Below are positions 23,550 to 35,612 of a DNA stretch of 64,000 nt, in pieces (within the stretch, counting starts at the first letter, position 1; each line of letters starts with the position of its first letter). The stretch comes from Pezicula radicicola (taxonomy: Eukaryota > Ascomycota > Leotiomycetes > Helotiales > Dermateaceae): the NCBI GenBank assembly GCA_003008705.1, contig PDUO01000013.1, positions 1,012,702-1,076,701 on the forward strand. Reading direction: 5' to 3'. The translations under genes and the position numbers were made by a program. Under the pieces are notes generated by a model. It made no database searches and was not told the origin of the DNA. It saw only the letters and a program-made list of their open reading frames with translations.

Positions 23550-25322
23550 TTAAATGCTCCGTCCAACATCATAATTCTCCCCATTCTTATATCCCAGCCC
23601 ATGTCTAACTCTATCTTCCGCATCCACAATGGCTTTAGGTAGACCGGCTCCAATACCGAAGAAAACAAAGAGTGCCCACTTCCATCTGAATGGGTTAAAT
23701 GCGACGCAGAATGTAAACCACCAGATTAGCTCAATATAAGTGAAGAAATCGAAAGCGCCTGTCGGGGAAAAGTGTTTAAGAATTCGGGTCATGTCAATCC
23801 AGCGCTCCATCCAGAAAGGACGGGGACGCGTAAGAGGGTCTACAAGAAACATGAGAAGGATGCGAGTATAGATTCCAATGTGCCAGTTTCCAACAGCACC
23901 AATTGCGTTTACGTAGGTGCAGTTGTTGCAGCAGATGGAGGGGTGGTTTGGAGGGAAGGTTTGGAGGTACCACTACACAGTAATCAGCACAACGCGGCCA
24001 TGCATATTTAAGGTTGATGGAACTTACGTTTGGTGGGTTGTATGGTTCCGAGAAATTATCCTTCGGGAGAAATTTCAGACTAGGTCTCTCGAAACCCGTG
24101 GCCATAACGACAATATCTCCCTCGATAATCTCCTCTTTACCTGGTCCACCAGTCTGAACGCCTTTGGCTCTTTTATTAAACTTAACACCTTCCTCGGTAA
24201 ACTCAACAATGTCACCCCTCAACCACTCCGCTTTGCCTTCACGGATCTTATCCATGACATCAGAATTGACCATAGGTGTTCCAGTGAATAATCCCTTGTC
24301 AGTTGGAGCCAAGTCCTCGAGATCACGGTAGAAGAATCTTCGTAGTAGCAGTTCAGGAATCCAGGAAAGGATTGTTTCTTGGCCGCGAATATTGAAGGAG
24401 AGGAGGATATCGATGATGGGATTGCGGGGAATGATCCATTTGTCTGAACGTGCGAGAATGTAGGTCTTCGCTGCTTCTTCGTGGGATGCGAATTCAAGAG
24501 CTTCGACAGCACTCGCTCCGCCACCAATAATGATCATTTTCTTGCCTTTTGCATCTTTCCCGGTCAACTGGCTTGAGTGATAAATCTCGCCGTTGAAGTT
24601 CTCCATTCCTTGCATTTTTGGCATTTTTGCATCACCGCATGTTCCGACCGCAGCAATGATACCGTCGAATCTGCCCTCAGAAGTGTTGTTTACTACCCAG
24701 CGACCCTTCTCGTCTTGGTACACCTCCTCGACCTTTGTATCAAATTTCGTTCGTTGATCGAGCCCGTAGCGTTTCCAGAGTTCGGTGATTTGCGAGATGA
24801 TTTGTTGGCGGTCTGCAGTAAAGAAATCATGGTTAGCACACAAGTCGAAATTTCAGGAATGCGTTAAACATGGCCCGCAAAAGAATATCAATCCATAGAA
24901 TTGATATTTTTACTTTGGGTTTCTGCTTACCTGGATAACCGCCTTTCCATTGAACGGAGGGGTGGAAACGGTACATTATAGAGTGAATTTGCAGACCCGA
25001 GGTGTTGTTGACTCTCTATTAGCGCTCGAATCAGTATCAAGCTCAATTGATCTTCGGAAAGGTGTTGAAAGTAGGTACTTACGCTCCAAATACCACCCAA
25101 TTGCTCTCGAGGCCCAGCCTCAAAGATCTTGACGTCGAAACCATGGCCGATACAATGCGCAGCAGCAGAAACACCCGTCAATCCAGCGCCAATAATAGCA
25201 ATCTTAGGTCTCGAAAGCTTGTCGCTGGGTCCAGGAGGGACAGGTGATAAAACTTTGTTGAGAACCCATTGCATCACCATATAGATGAATTGGAAGGGAT
25301 GGAGAATCGGATTGACCTCCAT
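23550..25322 (-). CDS. FAD/NADPH-dependent flavin monooxygenase
   Basis: Four exons, 25,322-25,083, 25,015-24,931, 24,812-24,028 and 23,972-23,550, give about 510 aa. All three introns start GTAAG. The FAD motif IIGAGLTGVSAA is near residue 35. The FMO-type motif NFNGEIYHSSQL follows VGTCGDAKMP. The NADPH motif IIIGGGASAVEA and the ATGFER motif come later. The C-terminal part (after WYLQTF) is Trp/Phe-rich with one or two likely membrane segments, so the enzyme may be membrane-bound. Members add oxygen to nitrogen, sulfur or ketone substrates. The start at MEVNP is chosen because it sits just before a hydrophobic stretch and the FAD fold; an in-frame ATG at 25,445 would add 41 residues. Confidence 0.9.
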
Positions 25323-26264
25323 GGTTGTGGTGATCAAGAATGCAGGGACAATAAAATGTTTGTCGATGGAGAAGCGAATGCTGAAGATGTTGAATGTGAG
25401 AGAGAACGAAGCGGTGGGAGGTTCTGGATTTATTGATGCGTCCATGCCGTGCTTTTTTAACCTTTCGACCAATTGAGGTTGAATGCACATGCAGATTGAT
25501 TACGGTACCATTATCCATTGCTTTTGTGCGGAAACTTTCCCATTCTCTTATGACGTATCGAGGTTTACAATTTGCATGTGACTACTCGCTTTGCTTCTTT
25601 GGTTCTTTTGAAACATGGATACCAAGGAATTCCTAAGATCATGTGTCAGAAAGTGATACGAGAGGATCGAGATGGAGCTGCCATCTGTACCATCTCAAGG
25701 ATGGTTACTTGAATGGAGGTAGCTCCAATTGTCTTCCAATTGGTGATTGTAGCTTCCATCGAGAAGTGCGGGGTGGCATTGCTGACGGCGATTTGTCCTT
25801 CATCTACCTACCGTATGTCTGCGTGGAGCTTGTGATCCAATTATCAAACACGTGTAAGTATATTCACTAATCTAGTTCCGAATAGCTTTCATGTCTACGT
25901 CCTTTTCTGTGTGGAGCAAAAGACTTCCCCCTCCACAAGCTCTTTCGGTTCGGCTTCATGCCGATCAGGGGAAGCTGTTTCGGGCCGAATCGTGGCTCAA
26001 GGGTCGGATCACTCGGCTATCCCTAAGCGACATCTTTAAGGGGGAGTCGTCGCTTCAGATGGAACACAAAGACCCAGGAACTTCAATTTAAAGTAACTCA
26101 GGCTAAAGATACATGATGGGGAGAAGGATGTCGCGGATATTTCCCAAAATCGAACGATAGAGCTGCTCAACTTAGCCGCAACCTATTCACCTCTCGTCAG
26201 GGTAAATGGATAAATGGGCTTCTTACAATAAGCAGAATTGAGGCACCAAGCGATCACCTACTTT
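25323..26264. other. Intergenic stretch between divergent genes
   Basis: Upstream of both the monooxygenase (minus) and the GH43 gene (plus). Short open frames here have no protein-like content. Probably holds both promoters. Confidence 0.4.
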
Positions 26265-26303
26265 AAGTCAACGACCTACCCATCATTTTTCGGTCGTTGA
26301 CTT
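26265..26303. promoter_or_regulatory. Perfect 12 bp inverted repeat upstream of GH43 gene
   Basis: AAGTCAACGACC at 26,265-26,276 and its exact complement GGTCGTTGACTT at 26,292-26,303, separated by 15 bases and ending 64 bases before the GH43 ATG. The position fits a regulator binding site or a 5' UTR hairpin. Only the symmetry and position are seen. Confidence 0.45.
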
Positions 26304-26367
26304 TGCCTTTTTAAACTGTTTGAGAACGATACCAAGCTCACCTAAAACTCTTCCATACTCTATCAAA

Positions 26368-27464
26368 ATGTCTTCAGAACCACTCGTAAAGCACATCTAC
26401 ACCGCGGACCCCTCGGCTCACGTCTTCAACGGAAAACTCTACGTCTACCCCTCTCATGATATCGCAACAGATATCGAAGATAACGACAATGGCGACCAAT
26501 ACGCCATGGAAGACTATCACGTTCTCTCCATGTCCTCAATCGGAGGTGAAGTAACAGACCACGGCGTCGCTCTCTCAGTCACAGATATTCCCTGGGCTCA
26601 AAAACAAGTCTGGGCACCTGACGCCGCTTTCAAAAATGGGTATGTATTCGAACTTCCTCTTAAAAAAACAATAATTTTTTTTTATAAAAAAAAGAAAACA
26701 ACACCCAATCTAATACCTTTCTTCCCTACAAAACACTAACTTTCCTCCCCAGAAAATACTACTTCTACTTCCCCGCCCGCGACCACTCAGGAATTTTCCG
26801 CATAGGCGTAGCTGAATCCAACAAACCAGAAGGACCCTTCACACCCGACCCAGAGCCCATCCCCGGAAGCTATAGTATCGACCCAGCAAGTTTCATCGAC
26901 ACAGACGGAACAGGCTATCTCTACTTCGGTGGAATCTGGGGTGGACAACTCCAATGCTGGGATCCTTCAACCAATTCAATAAACCTCACACTCTATTCAA
27001 AAATGGAACCCACAGGTCCAGGAATCCCCGCCCTATTTCCACGCGTTGCAAAATTAAACGAAGATATGCATTCTTTCGCATCTCCCGGAGTTCAGGAATT
27101 AGTTATCTTGGCTCCGGAAACTGGGAAACCTATTGAGGCTGATGATCATGAGAGGAGATTTTTCGAAGCTGCTTGGATGCATGTTAGGAATGGAGTTTAT
27201 TATTTTAGTTATAGTACTGGTGATACGCATTTTTTGTGTTATGCTACTGGTTCTAGTCCGTTAGGTCCTTTCGTTTATAAGGGACGGATTTTGGATCCTG
27301 TACAGGGGTGGACTACTCATCATTCTATTGTCGAGTTTGAGGGGAGATGGTGGTTGTTTTATCATGATGCTAGTTTGAGCGGGGGGAAGAATCATCTTAG
27401 GTGTGTTAAGGTTAGGGAGATTTTTTATGATGCTGAGGGTGGGATTAAGTTGGTTGAGGGGTAG
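26368..27464 (+). CDS. GH43 glycoside hydrolase (xylosidase/arabinofuranosidase type)
   Basis: Two exons, 26,368-26,639 and 26,753-27,464, about 327 aa. The 113 bp intron has a GTATGT donor and an internal poly-T/poly-A run. The five-bladed propeller family signature is present: the base Asp in YTADPSAHVF, WAPDAAF, the pKa-tuning Asp in SIDPASF, and the acid Glu in FFEAAWMH. PFVYKGRILDP and GWTTHHSIV are also typical. No signal peptide is seen at either ATG (26,320 or 26,368), which suggests an intracellular enzyme acting on short xylo- or arabino-oligosaccharides. A length near 320 aa fits the single-domain members. It starts 64 bases after an inverted repeat. Confidence 0.92.
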
Positions 27465-28908
27465 AAACTTTATGGGAATATCATGTTATTGTTGGCACCT
27501 TGGGAATAGATAGAAAAGTTTCCAACAACTTCAAACGATGACTACGTTTTTAGTTGTTACAAATCTAACTGTTGTCAAAGTATTAAACAATAGGTCATCC
27601 TAAATCCATCAAACTAGTATACCAGATCTCACGTTCCCTAGTACCCCAAGAAGTCTTTACTAAACCCTATTAACTTAGTCATTGAATGCAAGTGCCAGGT
27701 CATGTCAGGTTTAGGTGGTAGAAACACAGTCAAATACTCTCCTTAGCTTAGCTTAGCTTACAAAGCAAAGCTTCAAAAGATTTCAGGAACTCAAAGATAG
27801 TATTCCTTCATCTATTAAGCACTAACAGTAATTTCTATATCCTCCCTTGTTTTTCACTGTGAAGTCTACTACCTATTACCAAAAAGCAGCCTCAAGCAAC
27901 ATAGCAAACCACAATCAACAAACAACACAACACAACACATACAACAACAATACACCCCAACTCCTCCAAGAACAATTACCCACCTACCTCCCCGAAAAAC
28001 ACACAAAACCAACCCCCTCCCAAACAACAAAAGAAAAAAAATCCAAATCTTAACCTCTAAATCTATCACTCACCTACAGTACAATCATCCAAACCAACAA
28101 TTAATATAACCCATGTGCATCATCCACAATTAACTTCTCTACCTTACAGTAACCCATCTATAAAACTACAATACTAAAATACTTCTAAGAATCAACACAA
28201 ATCATATCAAAATTTGTTTGTATCTAAGAACATGTTTACAGCTGTTCTTTTAAGTTTTAGCTTATTGAATGATTGATAATAGAGAGCAGTAAAGTTACAA
28301 AGGATCTATTTTAAGTGATATGTCGCTTATAGTTCAGATGAAAGCAGCAGGGATAAGATGACAAGAATATATAGAATGACACGGGCGAGTTCGGGAAATA
28401 CTTCAATACAAGGTTATGTTTTGCTAACTACGGCCACTGCTGCATACTTTCAAGGATATTTTTTTGCTGGCACTTGGAGAAGGAGGAGAGATTCAGTAGT
28501 TAAGCAACTATTCTCCCCTACCAAGTTTATACTCCAACAGCTGTTGTCGGTTATCCATTGCGAAAAAGGAGGCGATGATGAGGGAGGGAATCGTAAATTG
28601 GATAGTTATGCGAGTTATATCACAGCTTTGAGGTTGAGCAGGATACATAGAAAGTGGATTTGTTAACTCCTTGAAGCTTGGAAATGTGAAAGTTTTAAGT
28701 TCCGAAGCAGAAACACGAAGTCAGCCAGCCTAGACCAGGGTATGATGTCCTGATGAATAGTAATCCATTACCTGCAACCAAAACCCAATCCCATTTCAAA
28801 ACCTGACTACGGCATCAATTTTCCCCTAGAATATTATCCTTCGTCCCAAAACTCCGCTTCCATTATCATAAACGGTATGCATGCCCCTCCGGTTCCATGT
28901 ACAAGTAC
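27465..28908. other. Intergenic stretch
   Basis: Contains a (CTTAG)n run of about four units at 27,742-27,760 and an A/C-rich tract at 27,890-28,040 that opens spurious frames. No gene supported. Confidence 0.5.
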
Positions 28909-29506
28909 CTACTTCTTCTCAACCTTTGCAGCCAAATCAGCCAAAGCCTCCTGTCGCTTGAATCGCGCATCCTCAATAACATCCGCCTCAGCATCAGATG
29001 AAAAATTAGCAGACCACTGAATGTAAGTCGAACCTTCTGCGGTACCGGAGGTGACGGGGAAAAGCCGGATGGTGGAGAGAACGCTGGTGTAGGGGATTGC
29101 GGGGGTGGCTGCGATGACGCTGTAGGTGATGTAGTGGTCGATTGTCTGCAGAGAAATCCCAACATATTAGCATCGCAATTAAAGCATACCGCTACTAGTC
29201 ATCCGTAATAGAATTGCTGGGAGTGGAAGAGCTTTAGGATAGGATGGAGAAGAGATAGGGGTAGGAAAGAAAAGAAAAGCTCACAGAATGCTCCTCCTGC
29301 TTAACATCCAACTGATACCCATCCTTAAAAGTCCACTTCACAACATCAGTCTCAGGACTAACACCCTTAACATGCTCCGTCTTCTCAAGCCTAGACCAGA
29401 ATTTATCAAAGTTTTGAAGCTTGATCAGGTGCCAGACATCTGCGAGGGAAGCTTTGATGACAGCAGATTCGGTGATTGAAGTTGAGGTGGGGATGCGTGA
29501 GGACAT
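28909..29506 (-). CDS. SRPBCC/START-like small protein (polyketide cyclase/Bet v 1 fold)
   Basis: Two exons, 29,506-29,285 and 29,145-28,909, about 152 aa, joined by a 139 bp GTGAGC...CTGCAG intron. The N-terminus ESAVIKASLADVWHLIKLQN is the first strand and helix of the SRPBCC fold. TDVVKWTFKDGYQLDVKQEE and, after splicing, DHYITYSVI give the middle strands, then VLSTIRLFPV and TYIQWSANFSSDA, and the long C-terminal helix VIEDARFKRQEALADLA. This fold binds small hydrophobic ligands; the role here is not known. Length and strand order match the family's single-domain members. Cytosolic, no signal peptide. Confidence 0.88.
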
Positions 29507-31000
29507 TTTGATTGTTTCGTTGTTTGGTGGTATTTGTGAGTTGTGGTCTGGGTGCGGGTGTTCTGGAGAGAATTGGAAGTTGTTAGTTGGTGTTTCTTTT
29601 GGGATGGTGTGATCTGAGAACAGGTGGAGTTGTAATGTAAATATTTGGAAGGAAAAAAGGTTTCCATACAGTACGTCATAAGCGAGGGGTAGATGAGTGC
29701 AGGAATGTGGGGTAATGGGCGATGGTGGGGCAGGGAAACAACGGCAACGAATATGAAAAAGACTTACGACGTGCTCACAACAAAGACTGGAATATGAAAT
29801 TGTTTGTGATAGCTCTTGTCTGCGCTGTACAGTGTTGACTGAAGTTGATTTGAGAAACTGAGTAATTTTGGGCTTTGGGTGTCTTATACAGCTTTCAGTC
29901 TTTCAAACGACAAAGACGGAAAGAGCTACAGTAGTGTGAAGGAGCTACAGCATGCAAGATGCCACAACACAGGTTAAAACTGCTTCTTAAACTCACCGTT
30001 CACCAGGGTACTCAAAGCATGTTCATATCAGCTGACTTCTCGAGTGCAGGATTCAATAATAATTGACTGAAGCAGAAAGCGCAAACAGAATCTTGAAGAT
30101 ACCCCCAAAGATTATGCATAGTGAAATTAGTATAGAGATGTAGGGTGCTTGGGGACTGGGGAATCGCGATTGGCTTTTGGTTGGGTAATGGGCGATGGGG
30201 CGATAGGATTTACGAAGTTGGGGTTAGAGGTTCGGGATGGGAGACAGGCCTTGATTTAATTGCTGTCACTGTAGAAGGATGATATAGCTTGTAAGTGTAT
30301 ACATATACCTCAAACGAGAACAAGCTCTTACGCCAAGCCCCATTGGACTGCCAAGAAAGCCTACCTCTGCCCTATAGACGTAAGATCTTGCCACACATAG
30401 ACCCGAAGAATGAATCACTCCAACTATAGTAATCCTTTAGGGGAGATAATATAAGAAAGGACTGGTTTCTAGAAACTAAAAAACTAAAACTTAAGCTAGG
30501 GTAGACATGGCAACAACGTTCCTAGCAACAACAGAATTTCGAATCGTTGTACTCTACATTTGATTCGTCGAGTCACTAAGAGTCTTATAGAGAACGAAGT
30601 GGAGGTAGAGCAGGAATTCCTAATTTTACTACTATATACGGTACTAGTATGTCTCTTCCAATTAGACAGAAGGAACGAAAGTTGATGTGCAGTGATAGCG
30701 CTAGTTTTGGTGCCCGTTACTAGTAAACTTGGAAGAGACCTAGGATACGTTAAAACAGTACTTCGTGGGGATTCTCTTGACTAATTTTCCAACAGAAGTC
30801 TTAAAGGTCTTTAACTATGATTTTCTGGTGATATAGTATGGAGACGGAACTGAATGGGAATTGTAGAGAGAAGTTGTGTATTCCAAAGAGCAGGTTGATC
30901 GTTTAGAAGTAATGTCTTAGGTGAGAAGTCTGCAGTCCAATGTTGATCTTTTTCTTTGAAAGGATCTAAGGTTTGTCATTTCTTATAAGGTAACGTCTAT
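29507..31000. other. Intergenic stretch
   Basis: About 1.5 kb without coding content. TAATGGGCGATGG recurs near 29,710 and 30,185, and a few short G-rich direct repeats occur. Nothing else seen. Confidence 0.4.
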
Positions 31001-32491
31001 TTAGGAGTCGCAAAGCCCAAGGAGCCTGCCAGCAACACTATCCCATTCCTCGTCCCACCTTCTGCTTCCTTCTTTTACTGCACCTTGCTTGAGCTTTTCA
31101 AGCTCTTTTCCGCCGCGCTCGCCAAATAACTCCATGAGCACTGTTGTTAATTCCTCAGAGGTGACAAAGCTTCGTCCATTGACTCCTTCGCGAACAAGTT
31201 CTCCCCAACTTTCATATGCCCCATAGCCTACAACTGGTAACCCAGCTCCAAACATATCTACCACTTTCATAGGGAGGTCTACACCGCTGCTGCTTTTATG
31301 CAGACATACACCCAGGTCAGCACAAGCAAGAAGCGTAGCATAATCCTCTGTGGTAAGCCAGGCTGTAAGTATTGTTACTGAGTTGAGTTGTGATTTTTCA
31401 CTTAATTTGGTAATTCTGTCCAGATACATCTGTTTCTGTGGGCCTTTCCCAGTTATAACTGCCAGTATAGGCGGGAGGGGTGTTTTAGGAGTGGAAGCGG
31501 CAGAGGCGTATGATACCAGCGCTTCAAGCAGCAGAGAAAAATCTTCGTCCGGTGTCCATGACGTGCTACTGACTAGTAGTTTGGTTCTCCCTGACATTAT
31601 ATCCTCGGCGTACTTTTGCGTCTCCGGTATTCGCTCCAAGAAAGCTCGTCGCGCTTCGGTATTTGCTATCGGTTGAAATATTTCAGCAGGTCGATCATGG
31701 AGGGTGAATATCGGGGAGCGGATGCGATATGGTGCACCCTTGAGGTCCTTCGCCATAGCATGTGTGACTGTGAATGAGGCCGTGGGTGCCCATCGTCCAA
31801 GGAAAGCTTCGTATTTTTTTGAGATGGCCACGAAAGGATGAGTAGGTCCTTTGGTGCCTGAAAGAATTGTCCAACCATAATTGTGCCAATCGATTATAAG
31901 ATGCGTATTTCGAAGGAAGCAGACCACCAATGCGATGAAGAGGGTGGGGATTGAAGGTGGGTTCTGGACTCTGTTAGTTGTGGTAGTGAGGGCTGGTGGG
32001 GTTTATCTACCTGAACTAGCAACCATCTCGCTGGTTTTGTGCGGTAGCTCAACGCTTGAAAGACACTCCATATCTGCCATAGGACTTTGAGAGGTCCGGA
32101 GACAATGAATGGCACAGAGCGAAGGATATGTGGGGGTAATGGCAAGGGCACAATGGTAATCAGAGGGTTATCGACCAGGCCAGGATGCAAGGTAGATTCT
32201 TATGAGATATTAGTCAATGCTCTATTGCAAAGAGAAATCAATTACGCTGATACCTTTATAGCCAACGACATCTACCCTGCCGCCATGCTTTGCTATGCTC
32301 ATTGCATGGTACTGCATTCGCGGACTGCGTCCAATATCCCCGAGAACCAGCACTTGGACGGAGATTTTGGATACATCCTGATCTGTTGCAGCAGGTGGCG
32401 AGTGCCTGACATATGCGCTCGGGAGTAACAAAAGAATAACTGTAATGGTTGTCGAGGCAATAACTGCCAGAGTCAAAAGAAGATCTAGCAT
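31001..32491 (-). CDS. ALG1: Chitobiosyldiphosphodolichol beta-mannosyltransferase (GT33)
   Basis: Three exons, 32,491-32,254, 32,198-32,011 and 31,963-31,001, with introns of 55 and 47 bp, about 462 aa, as expected for ALG1. The enzyme adds the first mannose to GlcNAc2-PP-dolichol on the cytosolic face of the ER in N-glycan assembly. An N-terminal membrane anchor ([20 protein letters not shown]) precedes [19 protein letters not shown], which is diagnostic. After the second intron, [13 protein letters not shown] and [20 protein letters not shown] are the family's most conserved blocks. The starting ATG is fixed by the anchor. It is divergent from the zinc transporter with a 960 bp shared upstream region. 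Essential gene in yeasts, intact here. Confidence 0.95.
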
Positions 32492-33450
32492 AGCGACGTG
32501 TTCTTTCAGCGTGTGCTGGATAATGCGGAGAGTTGGCGCAGGTTCTGGCTCGGTCCCCGGGCATCGTGGCTAAGCTGATTGCGATGAGGTCATGATTGGA
32601 GGTGGCTTAAGCTTAGGACTGGCAGAACTTTGGATGGAGTAGGGAGGACGGAGTATAGAAATTGGATGGTGTTGTCCTCCCTCGCTGGTTGCGCTTGCTA
32701 CACTTGCATATCATCCATGCATATCCGGCACAAGTTGCTGCGAACGTTTTGGGTTCAGACGAGAGTCGTCATGGCGCATTTATGCAGGGAAGAAGCGTTC
32801 ACACTCAGCCTCAGTGTGGATAGACTTCAAGCCCAGTGTGGACGGGCGCTCTGGGACATCTAAAGCAGCGGCAACGGGCCGAGGAATTTAAAGTATAGGC
32901 ATGCAGTCTACAAAGTAAGTTCTTACGTGTTGTTTCAGTGACTGGGAAAAAAAGGTTAAGATGCAAGAAACGGGACACAATTCCAAAAATTTGGAAAGCT
33001 TACCGCTTGAGAACCGAGCTTTTCAGCAGAGTAGACCGTAACTGAAATTACGGAGGTACGTCCAGAGGCATTTGGAGTGCCGCTTTCTTGGCTTCCAAAG
33101 TGGCGGCAAACGGGCGCCAGCCTATCAGCAAGGAAGCCCAATTTTCAGGGGTAACCGACCATCAACATCTTCCAAATGAATCTCCGCAATCAACGACACC
33201 TCTTCTCCATATACGCAGACACAAACAATTGCGGGCACACGGAGAATAAAGAAGATCACTCAGAGCTATACCCATAAACCAATTCATTGAGCTCGCAACC
33301 TCCTTTATTCAATTGCTCTGATTCACACCGACGCCGAGAATACCAAGGAACCGTACAAGGGCTACGCGCGGCGAAAGGAAGCATATGAAGGGACTGCAGG
33401 ACGACATTGGGGCTTCAAAGCTCGACCGACTGACTGGATAGCGAGGGACA
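32492..33450. promoter_or_regulatory. Shared upstream region of ALG1 and the zinc transporter
   Basis: 959 bp between two divergently transcribed genes. No coding content supported. It presumably holds both promoters; no specific element was identified. Confidence 0.5.
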
Positions 33451-35211
33451 ATGGCCTCGACATATGCGCTGCCAGCGGCATCAATGACCCATAGTCACCA
33501 TGGTCATGTCCATACACACTCGCATTCTCCTATTCGACCGCCGCGCTCAGTAAAGCAAGAGCATCGAGCGAGCGCAAGCCTTCATACACACGCACATTCG
33601 GAGTCTCATGGCCATAGTCATGGCCATAATCATAGCCACAACCACGAATCACATCTACCAACGCCGCCTCGTAGCGATGGAACGCCAGCTTTTGTAGGCT
33701 CTTTTGTTGAGAAACTAGCAGTCCACGACCACAAGCACTCTGGCTCCACGGGCAGTAGCTACCTACCTCCTCCGAACAACACTCTAGGTCACAGCCATAC
33801 TCATGATCATTGCCAACATGATCACAACCATGATCATGACCACGACCATGACCATCATGGCCATGACCATGACCATGATCACAAGCACGACCACAGCCAT
33901 GATGGCCATTCCCATGGCGCAACATTGGAGACTCGATCCCGATTTACAAGCGCAATATTGCCTCTTGTAAAAGGAAACCCACTCCTTCATACAATACTGG
34001 CAGAGAAGGATTCGCGGAGGATATTCTATTTTATGAGGTATTGACCTATATATACTCTATATGAGCAGAGCGCATTGCTAATTTTGTACAGTTTAAATTT
34101 CGCCTTCATGGTTGTCCAGGCCTTCTACGGATATATTACCGATTCTTTAGGCTTGCTCAGTGATAGTATACATATGTTCTTCGACTGCTTGGCATTGGCT
34201 GTAGGACTCTTCGCTGCAGTAGCTAGTAGATGGCCACCGAGCCAACGGTTTCCTTATGGGTTCGGAAAGATTGAGACCTTATCGGGCTTCGGGAACGGAA
34301 TTTTTCTTATGTATGTTCTTAGCCTTTTATCTTACGCACTCGCTTGCTAATAATCCCTCAGGTTGATAAGTATAGAGATAATGATTGAAGCTACCGAAAG
34401 ACTCGCGGAGGGCCATGAAACAAAGCGCTTAACAGAGCTCTTCGTGGTCAGCTCCCTTGGATTAGCAGTTAACTTAGTCGGAATGGCGTGCTTCGGACAT
34501 CACCACCACGGCGGACAAGAATGTGGAGGGCACAACCATAGCCATTCACATGACCACTCTCATTCCCATTCCGAAACGCATTCACACTCGCACTCTCATT
34601 CACATGACCACGGCAGTTCCGATGCAGGTAATCTGCTTTTAGCAGAGCCAAAACCGGCAGCCGCACACAGCCACGACCACGGTCACTCTCATGATAATGA
34701 GAATATGCAAGGAATCTTCCTTCACGTACTGGCAGATACAATGGGTAGTGCAGCAGTCATAGTATCCACCCTTCTTATTCACTACGTAGGCTGGTCAGGA
34801 TGGGATCCCATAGCCTCTTGTGTCATCGCAATCCTTATTTTCCTCTCATCCATCCCACTGGTCAAGAGCAGTGCCAAGAAGCTCCTTCTCACTGTCCCTG
34901 ACAATACTGAGTATAATCTACGGGAGACTCTCGCATCCGTCAGCGGACTTCGTGGTGTGGCATCTTACTCGAGCCCTCACTTCTGGATGGGTGATAAGAA
35001 CGTAGGAAGCGATGGCGAGCAGGTCCTTGGCGTTATCCACATTCAAGCTACACGAGGAAGTGACCTTGAAGATGTCCGTGCGAGGGCGAGAATTTTGCTA
35101 TTGAGTCGTGGCGTTGATGCGGTTGTTCAGGTTGAGGCTTTTGGGGATACGAGTTGTTGGTGCGGCGGCAATTCTGTGACCCGGCCACCTTCAAGATATA
35201 GTGGCAGTTAA
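33451..35211 (+). CDS. His-rich CDF zinc transporter (MSC2/ZnT5-like)
   Basis: Three exons, 33,451-34,037, 34,092-34,310 and 34,362-35,211, about 551 aa. Splicing restores RRIFYFM/SLNFAFMVVQAF and GIFLM/LISIEIM. The first 160 residues are an extended His/Asp/Ser-rich tail (repeated HDHD and HSHS pairs), and a second His-rich loop sits between helices IV and V. CDF metal-site motifs SDSIHMFFDC (helix II) and HVLADTMGS (helix V) carry the HxxxD pairs that bind Zn. The C-terminal cytoplasmic domain is present. Members with this layout supply zinc to the ER and Golgi lumen. It is shorter than yeast Msc2 (about 725 aa) because the extra N-terminal helices are missing, so a ZnT7-like assignment is also possible. 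Confidence 0.9.
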
Positions 35212-35612
35212 GCGATACACAGGGGCGTTTGGATGATAGGAGCCTTTACCTCATACAGGATGAAATACTTGATGGTTTTTGCGTGCATACCTTCAGGATT
35301 ATGGTGTATTGATGGAGCAAAGAGCGCCGTAGAGAAGCGTGTATATATAGATGATGAGATGAATGATACCACTTTGTTTATAGCCGGGCCCATGTACCTG
35401 ACAAGTAATTCCTTGAGGAGATATCCCCTAAGTCGATTACCGACAGCAGATTAATTGTCAACAGCAACTTGACAATTACAACGTCAAAATCTGGGTTTGG
35501 AACTTGATTTGGCCATACCGCAAAATGGCAAGTCAAGTAACAGAATACCTATTCAACAACCGTCCATTATTCCACCTCAGCCTCCCTCCAAACCCCCTCT
35601 CAACCCCCGGAA
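35212..35612. other. Convergent intergenic stretch
   Basis: 3' flanks of the zinc transporter and the 35.6 kb gene. The C/A-rich end is the antisense of the latter's 3' end. No further gene supported. Confidence 0.4.

Noticed and set aside
27742..27760. (CTTAG)n run resembling telomere repeat
   Set aside because: Unit length five, about four copies, internal position; it is not TTAGGG and not telomeric.
27847..28069. Opposed frames over an A/C-rich tract
   Set aside because: Low-complexity sequence opens frames on both strands; no domain and no splice partners.
33530..33990. Long minus-strand frames across the zinc transporter's first exon
   Set aside because: They are antisense of the His/Asp codon repeats.
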